The notes beneath the pieces were generated by a model, which was not told the DNA's origin, ran no database searches, and was given only the letters and a program-made list of their open reading frames with translations. Below are positions 8,772 through 19,954 of a stretch of DNA of 64,000 nucleotides, piece after piece. The stretch is taken from assembly GCF_005517195.1 (NCBI RefSeq), contig NZ_CP040244.1:2684001-2748000 (forward strand). Reading direction: 5' to 3'. The position numbers and the translations under genes were made by a program. The stretch's first letter is position 1. Each line of letters starts with the position of its first letter. Source of the stretch: Streptomyces vilmorinianum. Lineage in GTDB: Bacteria; Actinomycetota; Actinomycetes; Streptomycetales; Streptomycetaceae.

Positions 8772-9869
8772 ATGGCGAAGAAGCGCGACAGTCTCGGCGC
8801 CCGGCTCAACCGCGGTGAGGTCGCCTACGACTTCATCGGCAACCGCAAGCTCTGGTACGGCCTGTCCATCCTGATCACCATCACGGCGATCGTGGCCCTC
8901 GCCGTGCGCGGTCTGAACATGGGCATCGAGTTCCAGGGCGGCGCCGTCTTCACCACCCCGAAGTCGGACGTCTCCGTCTCGCAGGCCCAGGAGTACGCCG
9001 AGGAGGCCTCCGGCCACGAGGCGGTCGTCCAGAAGCTCGGCAGCGGCGGCCTGCGCATCCAGGTCGGCAGTCTCGACACCGAGAAGTCCGACCAGGTCCG
9101 CGCGGAGCTCGCCAAGGACCTGAACCTCCCCGAGAGCAAGATCGCGGCGGAGCTGGTCGGTCCCAGCTGGGGTGAGCAGATCGCCAACAAGGCGTGGACC
9201 GGCCTCGGCGTCTTCATGTTCCTCGTGGTGATCTACCTGGCCATCGCCTTCGAGTGGCGGATGGCCGCCGCGGCGCTCGTCGCACTGATCCACGACCTCA
9301 CCATCACCGTCGGCATCTACTCGCTCGTCGGCTTCGAGGTCACCGTCGGTACGGTGATCGGTCTGCTCACCATCCTCGGTTACTCCCTCTACGACACAGT
9401 GGTCGTCTTCGACTCCCTCAAGGAGGGCACGAACGGGATCACCAAGCAGACCCGCTTCACCTACAGCGAGATCGCCAACCGCTCGATCAACGGCACCCTG
9501 ATCCGTTCGATCAACACCACCGTCGTCGCCCTGCTGCCGGTCGCCGGTCTGCTCTTCATCGGTGGCGGTGTCCTGGGCGCCGGCATGCTGAACGACATCT
9601 CGCTGTCGCTGTTCGTCGGCCTCGCCGCCGGCGCGTACTCCTCGATCTTCATCGCCACCCCGCTCGTCGCCGACCTCAAGGAGCGCGAGCCGGCGATGCG
9701 GGCGCTCAAGAAGCGGGTGCTCGCCAAGCGGGCCGCCGCGGCCGCGAAGGGCGAGCCCCTGGACGGAGACGAGGGCACCGACGGTGACGCGGGCTTCGAG
9801 GACGAGGCGGAGACCGCCGTCGTCGGCCAGCGCGCACGTCGTGGCCGCCCCTCGGAGCGCCGGGGATGA
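8772..9869 (+). CDS. secF: Protein translocase subunit SecF
   Basis: SecF pairs with SecD in the membrane to drive late steps of export. The 365 residues contain six membrane segments, the MGIEFQGGAVF motif after the first, and DTVVVFDSLKEG, the counterpart of the SecD transmembrane-4 loop. A polar tail of about 50 residues with acidic and basic patches follows the last segment. ATG 8772 follows the strong site AAGGAGGCGTGAG formed by the end of secD; an upstream in-frame start lies inside secD and is unlikely. Its stop overlaps apt by four bases. Confidence 0.96.
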   Translation: MAKKRDSLGARLNRGEVAYDFIGNRKLWYGLSILITITAIVALAVRGLNMGIEFQGGAVFTTPKSDVSVSQAQEYAEEASGHEAVVQKLGSGGLRIQVGSLDTEKSDQVRAELAKDLNLPESKIAAELVGPSWGEQIANKAWTGLGVFMFLVVIYLAIAFEWRMAAAALVALIHDLTITVGIYSLVGFEVTVGTVIGLLTILGYSLYDTVVVFDSLKEGTNGITKQTRFTYSEIANRSINGTLIRSINTTVVALLPVAGLLFIGGGVLGAGMLNDISLSLFVGLAAGAYSSIFIATPLVADLKEREPAMRALKKRVLAKRAAAAAKGEPLDGDEGTDGDAGFEDEAETAVVGQRARRGRPSERRG

Positions 9870-10417
9870 CCGCGGAGGCGCAGGACACCGCCGGTCTGCT
9901 GCTCAGCCGGATCCGGGACATCCCCGACTACCCGAAGCCGGGTGTGCTGTTCAAGGACATCACCCCGCTGCTCGCGGACCCGGTGGCGTTCACGGCCCTG
10001 ACCGACACCCTCGCCACGCTGTGCACCACGCACGGCGCGACGAAGATCGTCGGCCTGGAGGCGCGCGGCTTCATCCTCGCCGCACCGGTCGCCGTCCGCG
10101 CGGGGCTGGGCTTCATCCCGGTCCGCAAGGCCGGCAAGCTGCCCGGCGCGACGCTGAAGCAGGCGTACGAGCTGGAGTACGGCACCGCCGAGATCGAAGT
10201 GCACGCCGAGGACCTGGCCGCGGGCGACCGCGTCATGGTCATCGACGACGTCCTCGCCACCGGCGGCACCGCCGAGGCCTCCATCGGGCTCATCCGGCGG
10301 GCCGGCGCCGAGGTCGCGGGTGTCGCGGTCCTCATGGAGCTCGGCTTCCTGCCCGGGCGGGCCCGCCTGGAGCCCGCCCTGCGCGGCGCTCCGCTGGAGG
10401 CGCTGATCACGGTCTGA
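9866..10417 (+). CDS. apt: Adenine phosphoribosyltransferase
   Basis: Apt salvages adenine to AMP using PRPP. The 183-residue protein has the type I phosphoribosyltransferase PRPP loop [16 protein letters not shown], the FKDITPLL segment near the N terminus and GLEARGFIL. The ATG overlaps the secF stop (ATGA), so it is translated from the sec transcript. The order secD-secF-apt-rel is conserved in actinobacteria. A strong hairpin follows the stop. Confidence 0.96.
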   Translation: MTAEAQDTAGLLLSRIRDIPDYPKPGVLFKDITPLLADPVAFTALTDTLATLCTTHGATKIVGLEARGFILAAPVAVRAGLGFIPVRKAGKLPGATLKQAYELEYGTAEIEVHAEDLAAGDRVMVIDDVLATGGTAEASIGLIRRAGAEVAGVAVLMELGFLPGRARLEPALRGAPLEALITV

Positions 10418-10440
10418 CACCACACGCGAAGCGTGGGGTG

Positions 10441-10480
10441 AGGGGCGCTCCGGGGAATCCCCGGGGCGCCCCGGCCGTTT
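10441..10480 (+). terminator. Terminator after apt
   Basis: GGGGCGCTCCGGGG pairs with CCCCGGGGCGCCCC through an AAT-centred loop and is followed by GGCCGTTTTCC. It separates apt from relA. Confidence 0.7.
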
Positions 10481-10622
10481 TCCCGGTATGTCCCGGAACG
10501 GGACCGTTGACGCGCGTGGTGCCCGTCTCACCGACTGCACGCGTGAGCACGGCGGCTCCCGGGTCGATACGATGGCCTTTCCGGGCCTGACCGGGGGACC
10601 CGGTACCGCACGAGGAGCGCTC

Positions 10623-13106
<2,484 letters not shown>

Positions 13107-13110
13107 CAGC

Positions 13111-13146
13111 GCGTACGGCGCGTACGGCGCGTACGGCGCCCACGGC
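13111..13146 (+). repeat. Short tandem repeat after relA
   Basis: Three perfect 9-bp units GCGTACGGC (13111-13137) and one degenerate unit GCCCACGGC follow the relA stop by four bases. Probably a replication-slippage tract. Confidence 0.7.
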
Positions 13147-13148
13147 GT

Positions 13149-13200
13149 GTACGAGAAGGGCCCCGGTACCTGTGCGGAGGTACCGGGGCCCTTCTCGTAC
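13149..13200. terminator. Bidirectional terminator between convergent relA and the DUF349 gene
   Basis: A perfect 22-bp stem, 13149-13170 with 13179-13200, with loop TGTGCGGA. It lies between the two stop codons and can serve both strands. Confidence 0.85.
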
Positions 13201-13214
13201 GTACGGGAACTACG

Positions 13215-14444
13215 TCAGCCGCCGAACTCCTGCAGGCCCTTCAGCGCCTGGTCCAGAAGCGCCTGCCGGCCCTCCAGCTCACGCGCCAGCTTGTCGGCCT
13301 TGGCGTCGTTGCCCGCCGCGCGGGCCGTGTCGATCTGCTTCTGCAGCTTGTCGACCGCGTCCTGCAGCTGGCCCGTCAGACCCGCGGCACGCGCGCGTGC
13401 CTCCGGGTTCGTCCGGCGCCACTCCGACTCCTCGGCCTCCTGGATCGCCCGCTCCACCGCGTGCATCCGGCCCTCGACCTTCGGCCGGGCGTCGCGCGGA
13501 ACGTGACCGATGGCCTCCCAGCGCTCGTTGATGGAGCGGAAGGCCGCACGCGCCGCCTTCAGATCCGCCACGGGCACCAGCTTCTCGGCCTCGACCGCGA
13601 GCTCCTCCTTCAGCTTGAGGTTCTCGGTCTGCTCCGCGTCCCGCTCGGCGAAGACCTCGCCGCGCGCCGCGAAGAACACGTCCTGGGCGCCGCGGAAGCG
13701 GTTCCACAGGTCGTCCTCGTGCTCGCGCTGGGCGCGGCCCACGGCCTTCCACTCCGCCATCAGCTCGCGGTAGCGGGCCGCCGTGCCACCCCAGTCCGTG
13801 GAGCTCGAGAGCGACTCGGCCTCCGCGACCAGCTTCTCCTTGGCCTTGCGGGCCTCCTCGCGCTGCGCGTCCAGCTGGGCGAAGTGCGCCTTGCGGCGCT
13901 TGGAGAACGCCGAGCGGGCGTGCGAGAAGCGGTGCCACAGCTCGTCGTCGGACTTCCGGTCGAGCCGGGGGAGGCCCTTCCAGGTGTCCACGAGCGCGCG
14001 CAGCCGCTCGCCGGCGGCCCGCCACTGCTCGCTCTGCGCCAGCTCCTCGGCCTCCTTGACCAGAGCCTCCTTGGCGCCGCGCGCCTCGTCGGTCTGCTTG
14101 GCCTTCTGGACCTTGCGCTCCTCGCGGCGCGACTCGACCGTCTCGACCAGCTTGTCGAGCCGTGCGCTCAGCGCGGCGAGGTCGCCCACGGCGTGATGCT
14201 CGTCGACCTGCTGCCGGATGTGGTCGATCGCGGCAGTGGCGTCCTTCGCCGAGAGGTCGGTGGTCTTCACCCGCTTCTCGAGGAGGCCGATCTCGACAAC
14301 CAAGCCCTCGTACTTGCGCTCGAAGTAGGCCAGTGCCTCCTCGGGAGTGCCGGCCTGCCACGATCCGACGACCTTCTCGCCCTCGGCAGTACGCACGTAC
14401 ACGGTGCCCGTCTCGTCGACGCGGCCCCACGGGTCGCTGCTCAC
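13215..14444 (-). CDS. DUF349 coiled-coil protein
   Basis: The 409-residue product is nearly all charged helix, with repeated DUF349 units: W-containing segments such as LRALVDTWKGLPRLDRKSDD and YRELMAEWKAVGRAQREHED, each followed by LWNRFRGAQD-like helices. No membrane or enzymatic motif is seen. Function is unknown; DUF349 proteins are cytoplasmic and common in actinobacteria beside rel. GTG 14444 is chosen because GGAGGAGGCGCT precedes it, and the protein then begins VSSDPWGRVDETGTVYVRT. A candidate promoter lies at 14540-14569. Confidence 0.88.
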   Translation of the reverse strand: MSSDPWGRVDETGTVYVRTAEGEKVVGSWQAGTPEEALAYFERKYEGLVVEIGLLEKRVKTTDLSAKDATAAIDHIRQQVDEHHAVGDLAALSARLDKLVETVESRREERKVQKAKQTDEARGAKEALVKEAEELAQSEQWRAAGERLRALVDTWKGLPRLDRKSDDELWHRFSHARSAFSKRRKAHFAQLDAQREEARKAKEKLVAEAESLSSSTDWGGTAARYRELMAEWKAVGRAQREHEDDLWNRFRGAQDVFFAARGEVFAERDAEQTENLKLKEELAVEAEKLVPVADLKAARAAFRSINERWEAIGHVPRDARPKVEGRMHAVERAIQEAEESEWRRTNPEARARAAGLTGQLQDAVDKLQKQIDTARAAGNDAKADKLARELEGRQALLDQALKGLQEFGG

Positions 14445-14539
14445 AGCGCCTCCTCCACATGATGCCGACGAGGGGGTTGTGCCCCCTGGGCATCGTCCAC
14501 AGTTTTCCGGGGCGGGCAGCGCCCGCCCTCCACAACGCC

Positions 14540-14569
14540 AATCTAGGCGAACCGTCGCCCGGCTGTCCG
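14540..14569 (-). promoter_or_regulatory. Possible promoter of the DUF349 gene
   Basis: Read on the minus strand: CGGACA, an 18-base spacer and TAGATT, about 96 bases upstream of the GTG. A sequence match only. Confidence 0.3.
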
Positions 14570-14575
14570 CACTCA

Positions 14576-14601
14576 GCGCGACCGAAATTGGACGGTCGCG
14601 C
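14576..14601 (-). terminator. Terminator after the cyclophilin gene
   Basis: GCGCGACCG (14576-14584) pairs with CGGTCGCGC (14593-14601), loop AAATTGGA. It begins six bases past the end of the gene. Confidence 0.65.
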
Positions 14602-14607
14602 CTCGGA

Positions 14608-15390
14608 TCACTGCTTGACGACCGTGGCCTTCTCGACGGTGACGGCCTTCTTGGGCGCGCCGTCGGTGGCACCGCCCTCGACACCGCCCTTCGCGACCTC
14701 CTGGACGGCCTTCAGACCGGCCGCGTCGATCGTGCCGAAGGGGGTGAACTGCGGAGGCAGCTTGGTGTCCTTGTACACGAGGAAGAACTGGCTGCCGCCG
14801 GTGTTCGGCTGCATCGTGTTCGCCATCGCCACGGTCCCCGCCGGGAAGGTGACCGAGCCGTCCGCGCCCGCCTTGCCCAGCGCGTCCAGGTTCTCGTCCG
14901 GGATGGTGTAGCCAGGGCCGCCGGTGCCGTCGCCCTTCGGGTCACCGCACTGCAGGACGAAGATGCCCTGCGTGGTGAGCCGGTGGCACTTCGTCCCGTC
15001 GAAGTACTTCTTGTCCGCGAGGTACTTGAAGGAGTTGACGGTGTGCGGGGTCTTCGCCGCGTCCATCGTGACCTTGATGTCGCCCTCGTTCGTCTTCAGG
15101 GACATCGTGTACGTGGCCTTCTGGTCGATGGCCATCGCCGGCTCGGGCGTCGCCGACGCGCTCGCCGAGGGCGTCGGGGTGCCCGCCGCGTCGTCGGCAC
15201 CCTTGCCGTCGCCGTCGGTCAGCGAGACCGAGGCGTAGACCGCGCCTCCGGCGGCGAGCACGACGGCCAGCGAGGCGGCGATGACCGTGTTGCGGCGCCG
15301 GGCCTTCTGCCGCGCCTCCTGCCGCCGCTGCTGCTGCCGTACGTACTTCTCCCTGGCGAGCTGCCGCCGTCGCTGATCGCTGCTGACCAC
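14608..15390 (-). CDS. Membrane-anchored cyclophilin-type peptidyl-prolyl isomerase
   Basis: Predicted to catalyse proline isomerisation outside the membrane. The 260 residues begin with a basic, glutamine-rich cytoplasmic segment (REKYVRQQQRRQEARQKARR), one membrane segment (VIAASLAVVLAAGGAVYAS, about 35-53), a Ser/Ala/Thr linker and a cyclophilin domain with the diverged core KCHRLTTQGIFVLQCGDP, GGPGYTIPDE and NTGGSQFFLVYKD. GTG 15390 is chosen because AAGGAG lies 7-12 bases upstream; the frame continues to 15531 without a better signal. It lies downstream of, and on the same strand as, no other close gene, so it is probably monocistronic. Confidence 0.9.
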   Translation of the reverse strand: MVSSDQRRRQLAREKYVRQQQRRQEARQKARRRNTVIAASLAVVLAAGGAVYASVSLTDGDGKGADDAAGTPTPSASASATPEPAMAIDQKATYTMSLKTNEGDIKVTMDAAKTPHTVNSFKYLADKKYFDGTKCHRLTTQGIFVLQCGDPKGDGTGGPGYTIPDENLDALGKAGADGSVTFPAGTVAMANTMQPNTGGSQFFLVYKDTKLPPQFTPFGTIDAAGLKAVQEVAKGGVEGGATDGAPKKAVTVEKATVVKQ

Positions 15391-15454
15391 CGGGTCTGCT
15401 CCTTGTCGCTCGTCTGTTCCTGTCCTGGCCGGGTGTGCCCGTACCGTATACGGG

Positions 15455-15485
15455 TTGGCTGTGGAATACGCAGCGCCGGTAGGCT
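15455..15485 (+). promoter_or_regulatory. Possible promoter for the MBL-fold gene and hisS
   Basis: TTGGCT (15455-15460) and TAGGCT (15480-15485) with a 19-base spacer lie 58 bases before the GTG at 15544. Weak sequence evidence only. Confidence 0.28.
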
Positions 15486-15543
15486 CTGATCTGCCGCTTC
15501 CGCTCCGTCGCACCCCTGCGCCGGACGACATTTAAGGACGATC

Positions 15544-16260
15544 GTGCTGATTGCCGGGTTCCCCGCCGGGGCCTGGGGGACCAACTGCTATCTGGTCGCC
15601 CCCGCCGCAGGCGAGGAGTGCGTGATCATCGACCCGGGCCACCAGGCCGCCCAGGGAGTCGAGGAGACGCTCAAGAAGCATCGGCTCAAGCCCGTCGCCG
15701 TGGTCCTCACCCATGGACACCTCGACCATGTCGCCTCCGTCGTCCCGGTCTGCGGCGCCCATGACGTGCCCGCGTGGATCCACCCCGCCGACCGGTACAT
15801 GATGAGCGACCCCGAGAAGGCCCTCGGCCGCTCCATCGGGATGCCCCTCATGGGCGAGCTGACCGTGGGCGAGCCGGACGACGTGCACGAGCTCACCGAC
15901 GGCGCGAAGCTGGACCTCGCCGGACTGGAGTTCTCCGTCGCCCATGCGCCCGGTCATACCAAGGGGTCGGTGACGTTCAGGATGCCCGCGAATCCGGAGA
16001 TTCCCTCCGTGTTCTTCTCCGGGGATCTGCTGTTCGCCGGCTCCATCGGACGCACCGACCTGCCCGGCGGTGACATGGACGAGATGCTCGAGTCGCTGGC
16101 CCGCGTGTGCCTGCCGCTCGAGGACTCGACCGTGGTGCTGTCGGGACACGGTCCCCAGACGACCATCGGCCAGGAGCGCGCCACCAACCCGTATCTGCGG
16201 GACGTGGCCGTAGGCCGCCGAGAGCGGGGCAGCACGAAGGCTCCCCGACGAGGAATGTGA
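15544..16260 (+). CDS. Metallo-beta-lactamase-fold hydrolase (glyoxalase II-like)
   Basis: A 238-residue zinc hydrolase of the glyoxalase II-like branch. The signature THGHLDH (about residues 58-64) supplies the zinc ligands, with [25 protein letters not shown] and the late LSGHGP giving the remaining His and Asp ligands. The substrate is not evident; hydroxyacylglutathione is unlikely because streptomycetes use mycothiol. GTG 15544 is close to the window of a weak site. It ends ten bases before hisS, so the two are probably co-transcribed. Confidence 0.9.
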   Translation: MLIAGFPAGAWGTNCYLVAPAAGEECVIIDPGHQAAQGVEETLKKHRLKPVAVVLTHGHLDHVASVVPVCGAHDVPAWIHPADRYMMSDPEKALGRSIGMPLMGELTVGEPDDVHELTDGAKLDLAGLEFSVAHAPGHTKGSVTFRMPANPEIPSVFFSGDLLFAGSIGRTDLPGGDMDEMLESLARVCLPLEDSTVVLSGHGPQTTIGQERATNPYLRDVAVGRRERGSTKAPRRGM

Positions 16261-16270
16261 CGAGAACGCC

Positions 16271-17533
16271 GTGAGCACCTTCAAGGCCCCCAAGGGCACG
16301 TACGACCTGATTCCGCCGTACTCCGCGAAGTACCTGGCGGTGCGGGACGCCATCTCCGGACCGCTGCGGAAGTCCGGCTACGGCTACATCGAGACCCCCG
16401 GCTTCGAGGACGTCAACCTCTTCGCGCGCGGTGTCGGCGAGTCCACCGACATCGTGACCAAGGAGATGTACACCCTCACCACGAAGGGCGGCTCCGAGCT
16501 CGCCCTCCGCCCCGAGGGCACCGCCTCCGTGCTGCGCGCCGCCCTGGAGGCGAGCCTGCACAAGCAGGGCAACCTGCCGGTCAAGCTCTGGTACTCCGGC
16601 TCGTACTACCGCTACGAGCGTCCGCAGAAGGGCCGCTACAGGCACTTCTCCCAGGTCGGTGCCGAGGCCATCGGTGCCGAGGACCCGGCGCTCGACGCCG
16701 AGCTGATCATCCTGGCCGACCAGGCGTACCGCTCGCTGGGCCTGCGGAACTTCCGCATCCTGCTGAACTCGCTCGGCGACAAGGAGTGCCGCCCCGTCTA
16801 CCGCGAGGCCCTGCAGACCTTCCTGCGCGGCCTCGACCTCGACGAGGACACCCTGCGCCGCGCCGACATCAACCCGCTCCGGGTCCTCGACGACAAGCGC
16901 GAGTCCGTGCAGAAGCAGCTGGTCGGCGCGCCGCTGCTGCGCGACTACCTGTGCGACGCGTGCAAGACGTACCACGAGGAGGTGCGCGCGCTGATCACCG
17001 CGGCGGGCGTGGTTTTCGAGGACGACCCCAAGCTGGTGCGCGGCCTGGACTACTACACGCGGACCACCTTCGAGTTCGTCCACGACGGCCTGGGCTCGCA
17101 GTCCGCGGTCGGCGGCGGCGGTCGCTACGACGGCCTCTCCGAGATGATCGGCGGCCCGGTGCTTCCGTCGGTCGGCTGGGCGCTCGGTGTGGACCGCACG
17201 GTCCTCGCCCTGGAGGCCGAGGGCGTGGAGCTGGACATTCCGGCGACCACCAGCGTCTTCGCGGTGGCCATCGGCGAGGAGGCGCGCCGCGTCCTCTTCG
17301 GCAAGGTCACCGAGCTTCGCAAGGCCGGGATCGCCGCGGACTTCGCCTTCGGCGGCAAGGGCCTGAAGGGCGCGATGAAGGACGCCAACCGCTCGGGAGC
17401 GCGCTTCACCGTGGTCGCCGGCGAGCGCGACCTCGCCGAGGGAGTCGTCCAGCTCAAGGACATGGAGTCCGGCGAGCAGGAGGCGGTCGCCCTGGGCGCG
17501 CTGGTCGAGGCGGTCCGGGCGAAGCTGGCCTGA
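16271..17533 (+). CDS. hisS: Histidyl-tRNA synthetase
   Basis: Class II aminoacyl-tRNA synthetase charging tRNA-His. The 420 residues have [12 protein letters not shown] at the N terminus, motif 2 ([18 protein letters not shown]), the histidine-specific motif [14 protein letters not shown] and motif 3 ([12 protein letters not shown]), then the C-terminal anticodon-binding domain. Start GTG 16271 lies a few bases after the upstream gene and follows GAGGAATGTGACGAGAAC. Confidence 0.97.
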   Translation: MSTFKAPKGTYDLIPPYSAKYLAVRDAISGPLRKSGYGYIETPGFEDVNLFARGVGESTDIVTKEMYTLTTKGGSELALRPEGTASVLRAALEASLHKQGNLPVKLWYSGSYYRYERPQKGRYRHFSQVGAEAIGAEDPALDAELIILADQAYRSLGLRNFRILLNSLGDKECRPVYREALQTFLRGLDLDEDTLRRADINPLRVLDDKRESVQKQLVGAPLLRDYLCDACKTYHEEVRALITAAGVVFEDDPKLVRGLDYYTRTTFEFVHDGLGSQSAVGGGGRYDGLSEMIGGPVLPSVGWALGVDRTVLALEAEGVELDIPATTSVFAVAIGEEARRVLFGKVTELRKAGIAADFAFGGKGLKGAMKDANRSGARFTVVAGERDLAEGVVQLKDMESGEQEAVALGALVEAVRAKLA

Positions 17534-17553
17534 CCCGCGTCCGTACGCATGGA

Positions 17554-17590
17554 GGGGCCCGGACCGCGACAAGCGGCCCGGGCCCCTTTC
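17554..17590. terminator. Terminator between hisS and the sigma-factor gene
   Basis: GGGGCCCGGACCGC pairs with GCGGCCCGGGCCCC (one mismatch), loop GACAA, followed by TTTC. It lies between convergent genes and may serve both. Confidence 0.7.
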
Positions 17591-17638
17591 CGTCCGGCTC
17601 CGCGGGTCCGGCCCGAGTGCCAGACCCGCCACCGGGGT

Positions 17639-18538
17639 TCATCGCAGGGTGAGCGGGGTCTCGGATGCGACGTGGGTCAGCTTCTCGGGGTTGCGGACGT
17701 AGTAGAGGCCGGTGATGCGGGCGTCCTCGACATGGACCGCCATGATGCCGTCGAACTCGCCGTCCAGGCGTACGAGGAGTGCCGGCCTGCCGTTGACCAC
17801 CGTGGGAGCGACGGTGATCGGGAGCTTGTTCTTGCTGAGACCGCCGAGCACGAAGCGGGTCACCTTCTCGGCGCCGGTGATCGGCCGCAGCGCCGCCTGC
17901 TTGACGCCGCCGCCGTCGCTCACCAGGACCACGTCCGGGGCGAGCACGTCGAGGAGGTCCTGCGGGTTCCCGGTCTCGAGCGCCCGGTGGAACGACTCCA
18001 GAGCCGCCCGGGTCTCGCTCGGGGAGACCACCGTACGAGGGCGCCGGGCGTCGACGTGCCGGCGGGCGCGGTGCGCGATCTGACGGACGGCCGCCGGGCT
18101 CTTGTCGACGGCGGCCGCGATCTCGTCGTAGCCGACGTCGAAGGCCTCGCGCAGCACGAAGACGGCGCGCTCGGTCGGCGACAGCGTCTCGAGGACGAGC
18201 ATCATCGCCATCGACACGCTCTCGGCGAGCTCGACGTCCTCGGCCACGTCCGGCGCCGTGAGCATCGGTTCGGGCAGCCACTGGCCGACGTACGCCTCCC
18301 TGCGGCGCTTCATGGTGCGCAGCCGGTTGAGCGACTGCCGGGTCGTGATCCGGACCAGGTAGGCGCGCTGGTCGCTCACCTGCTCCAGGTCGACCTTGAC
18401 CCAGCGCAGCCAGGTCTCCTGGAGGACGTCCTCGGCGTCGGCGGCCGAGCCGAGCATCTCGTACGCGACGGTGAAGAGCAGATTGCGGTGGGCGACGAAC
18501 GCTTCGGTCGCCGGGTCAGTGGTGGGATGGTCGCTCAT
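17639..18538 (-). CDS. ECF41-family RNA polymerase sigma factor with C-terminal SnoaL-like domain
   Basis: An extracytoplasmic-function sigma factor of group ECF41 (SigJ-like). In 299 residues: sigma region 2 (about 15-80, with DAEDVLQETWLRW), region 4 (about 112-165, with FDVGYDEIAAAVDKSP) and a C-terminal NTF2/SnoaL-like domain. All three group signatures are present: WLPEP at 87-91, DGGG at 208-211 and NPEKL at 283-287. In this group the C-terminal domain tunes sigma activity in place of a separate anti-sigma factor. ATG 18538 follows AAAGGGG. It lies 19 bases downstream of the oxidoreductase, in one operon, and a matching promoter precedes that gene (19799-19825). Confidence 0.95.
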   Translation of the reverse strand: MSDHPTTDPATEAFVAHRNLLFTVAYEMLGSAADAEDVLQETWLRWVKVDLEQVSDQRAYLVRITTRQSLNRLRTMKRRREAYVGQWLPEPMLTAPDVAEDVELAESVSMAMMLVLETLSPTERAVFVLREAFDVGYDEIAAAVDKSPAAVRQIAHRARRHVDARRPRTVVSPSETRAALESFHRALETGNPQDLLDVLAPDVVLVSDGGGVKQAALRPITGAEKVTRFVLGGLSKNKLPITVAPTVVNGRPALLVRLDGEFDGIMAVHVEDARITGLYYVRNPEKLTHVASETPLTLR

Positions 18539-18557
18539 CTCTCGACCCCTTTCCTGG

Positions 18558-19763
18558 CTAGGCGGTCCGTCCAGCGGTGGCAGGCGCCTCGCCGCGCCTG
18601 GCCTGCAGGATCTGCCGGCGCTTGGCACCTCCTGACACGCGGTGCAAGCCGTACGAGCCGGGCTTGTGCGCCTCGTCGGCCAGATGCTTGACGATGCCCT
18701 TGCACACGAACTCCTTGAGCCTCGCGCCGGGGCGACCGTCGATGTGGAACCACACCGCGACGTCGTACCGGTGGGCGAACTGGAAGATGCCGGCGCGTCG
18801 CCCCAGGCTGATGCACTGGCCGGCGAACGTCTGGTTGAGGGTCGAGGGCCGCTCGCCCGCGATCCGGCTGAGCACCGTGTCGGCGGCCCGCGCGCCCAGC
18901 GGCATCGCGGCCTGGCAGCTCATCCGCAGCGGCAGGTCCGACGGCGCCGCCGAGTCGCCGGCCGCGACGATGCGTGCGTCGTCCACGCTGGTCAGCGTCT
19001 CGTCCGTGAGCAGGCGGCCCAGGGCGTCGGTGCTCAGCCCGCTGCGCACGGCGAGGTCCGGCACGCCGAATCCGGCGGTCCAGATGGTCACCTTGCTCGG
19101 CAGCTCGCGGCCGTCGCCGAGCCGCACGGTGTCGCGGCTCACGGCCGTCACCTTGGTGTCGGGACCGTCGAGCACGGTCACACCGAGTTCGGTCAGCCGC
19201 TTGGCCACCGAGCGCCGGCCTCGCGGATGCAGGTACGGGCCGAGTACCCCGCCGCAGACGAGGGTCACGGTACGGCCCGCCTCCGCCAGCTCGGCGGCGG
19301 TCTCGATGCCGGTCGGACCGGCTCCGACGACCGTCACCGCGGCCGTCGCGGGCGCGGCGTCGAGGATCGGCCGCAGCCGCTCCGCCTCCTCGAAGGTGGC
19401 GATCGGGTAGGCGAACTCGGCGGCCCCGGGCACCTGCGGGTCGGCGCTGCCACTGCCCACCGCGTAGATCAGATAGTCGTAGCCGACCGTGTCGCCCGAC
19501 GCCAGCGCCAGGCTGCGCCCGGCGGCGTCGATCCAGGTCACGGTGTCGACCACCAGCCGGACGCCCTCGCGCAGCACCTCCCGGTAGTCGACGACCGCGT
19601 CGTCGGACCCGCCCACCAGCTGGTGCAGGCGGATCCGCTCGACGAAGGTCCGGCGCGGGTTGATCAGGGTCACGGTCACGTCGCCGCGCTGCGTCAGACG
19701 GTTGGCCGCCATGACGCCCGCGTAACCGCCGCCGATCACGACCACATCGGTGTTCCCGGTCAT
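18558..19763 (-). CDS. FAD-dependent NAD(P)H oxidoreductase, type II NADH dehydrogenase-like
   Basis: The 401-residue flavoprotein has two dinucleotide-binding folds: VVVIGGGYAGVMAA at about 7-20 for FAD and VTVVGAGPTGIETAAELAE at about 144-162 for NAD(P)H. The later AAGDSA segment contacts FAD. It belongs to the NDH-2/pyridine nucleotide-disulfide oxidoreductase class, which typically passes electrons to quinones; there is no CxxxxC redox disulfide. No membrane segment is seen, so it may be peripheral. The ATG follows GGAGGAG. It is the first gene of an operon with the ECF41 sigma factor, whose usual partners are oxidoreductase-type genes, and is its probable target. Confidence 0.9.
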   Translation of the reverse strand: MTGNTDVVVIGGGYAGVMAANRLTQRGDVTVTLINPRRTFVERIRLHQLVGGSDDAVVDYREVLREGVRLVVDTVTWIDAAGRSLALASGDTVGYDYLIYAVGSGSADPQVPGAAEFAYPIATFEEAERLRPILDAAPATAAVTVVGAGPTGIETAAELAEAGRTVTLVCGGVLGPYLHPRGRRSVAKRLTELGVTVLDGPDTKVTAVSRDTVRLGDGRELPSKVTIWTAGFGVPDLAVRSGLSTDALGRLLTDETLTSVDDARIVAAGDSAAPSDLPLRMSCQAAMPLGARAADTVLSRIAGERPSTLNQTFAGQCISLGRRAGIFQFAHRYDVAVWFHIDGRPGARLKEFVCKGIVKHLADEAHKPGSYGLHRVSGGAKRRQILQARRGEAPATAGRTA

Positions 19764-19798
19764 GGTGTCTCCTCCGCTTCACGTGGGTTCGACCTCTA

Positions 19799-19825
19799 GA
19801 CACCGCAGGATCGATCCCTGTGACA
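19799..19825 (-). promoter_or_regulatory. ECF41-type promoter
   Basis: On the minus strand: TGTCACA (19825 to 19819), exactly 16 bases, then TGTC (19802 to 19799). The ECF41 consensus I recall is TGTCACA-N16-CGTC, so only one base differs. The -10 end lies 36 bases upstream of the oxidoreductase ATG. This implies autoregulation of the oxidoreductase-sigma operon. Confidence 0.75.
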
Positions 19826-19954
19826 GCATGTGAGGCAGATCACTCCAGAGGTGTGGCCGGCGGCCCTCGTTCTTATGTCCATCGAACGGTGGACGGGGGC
19901 CCTTGTACGGCACAATGACCGTGCCCAGCAGCCAGCGAGTGATGGAACGGCGAT

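Noticed and set aside
13107..13214. CRISPR-like repeats after relA
   Set aside because: Units are 9 bp, directly adjacent and without spacers.
16200..16270. T-box leader before hisS, and likewise before alaS
   Set aside because: hisS starts ten bases after the upstream gene and alaS overlaps one, leaving no room for a leader.
17639..18538. Vegetative or SigE-type sigma factor
   Set aside because: The extra C-terminal SnoaL-like domain with DGGG and NPEKL fits ECF41, not the shorter types.
18641..19799. Large plus-strand frame opposite the oxidoreductase
   Set aside because: It lacks motifs, and the minus strand has clear FAD and NAD(P)H folds.
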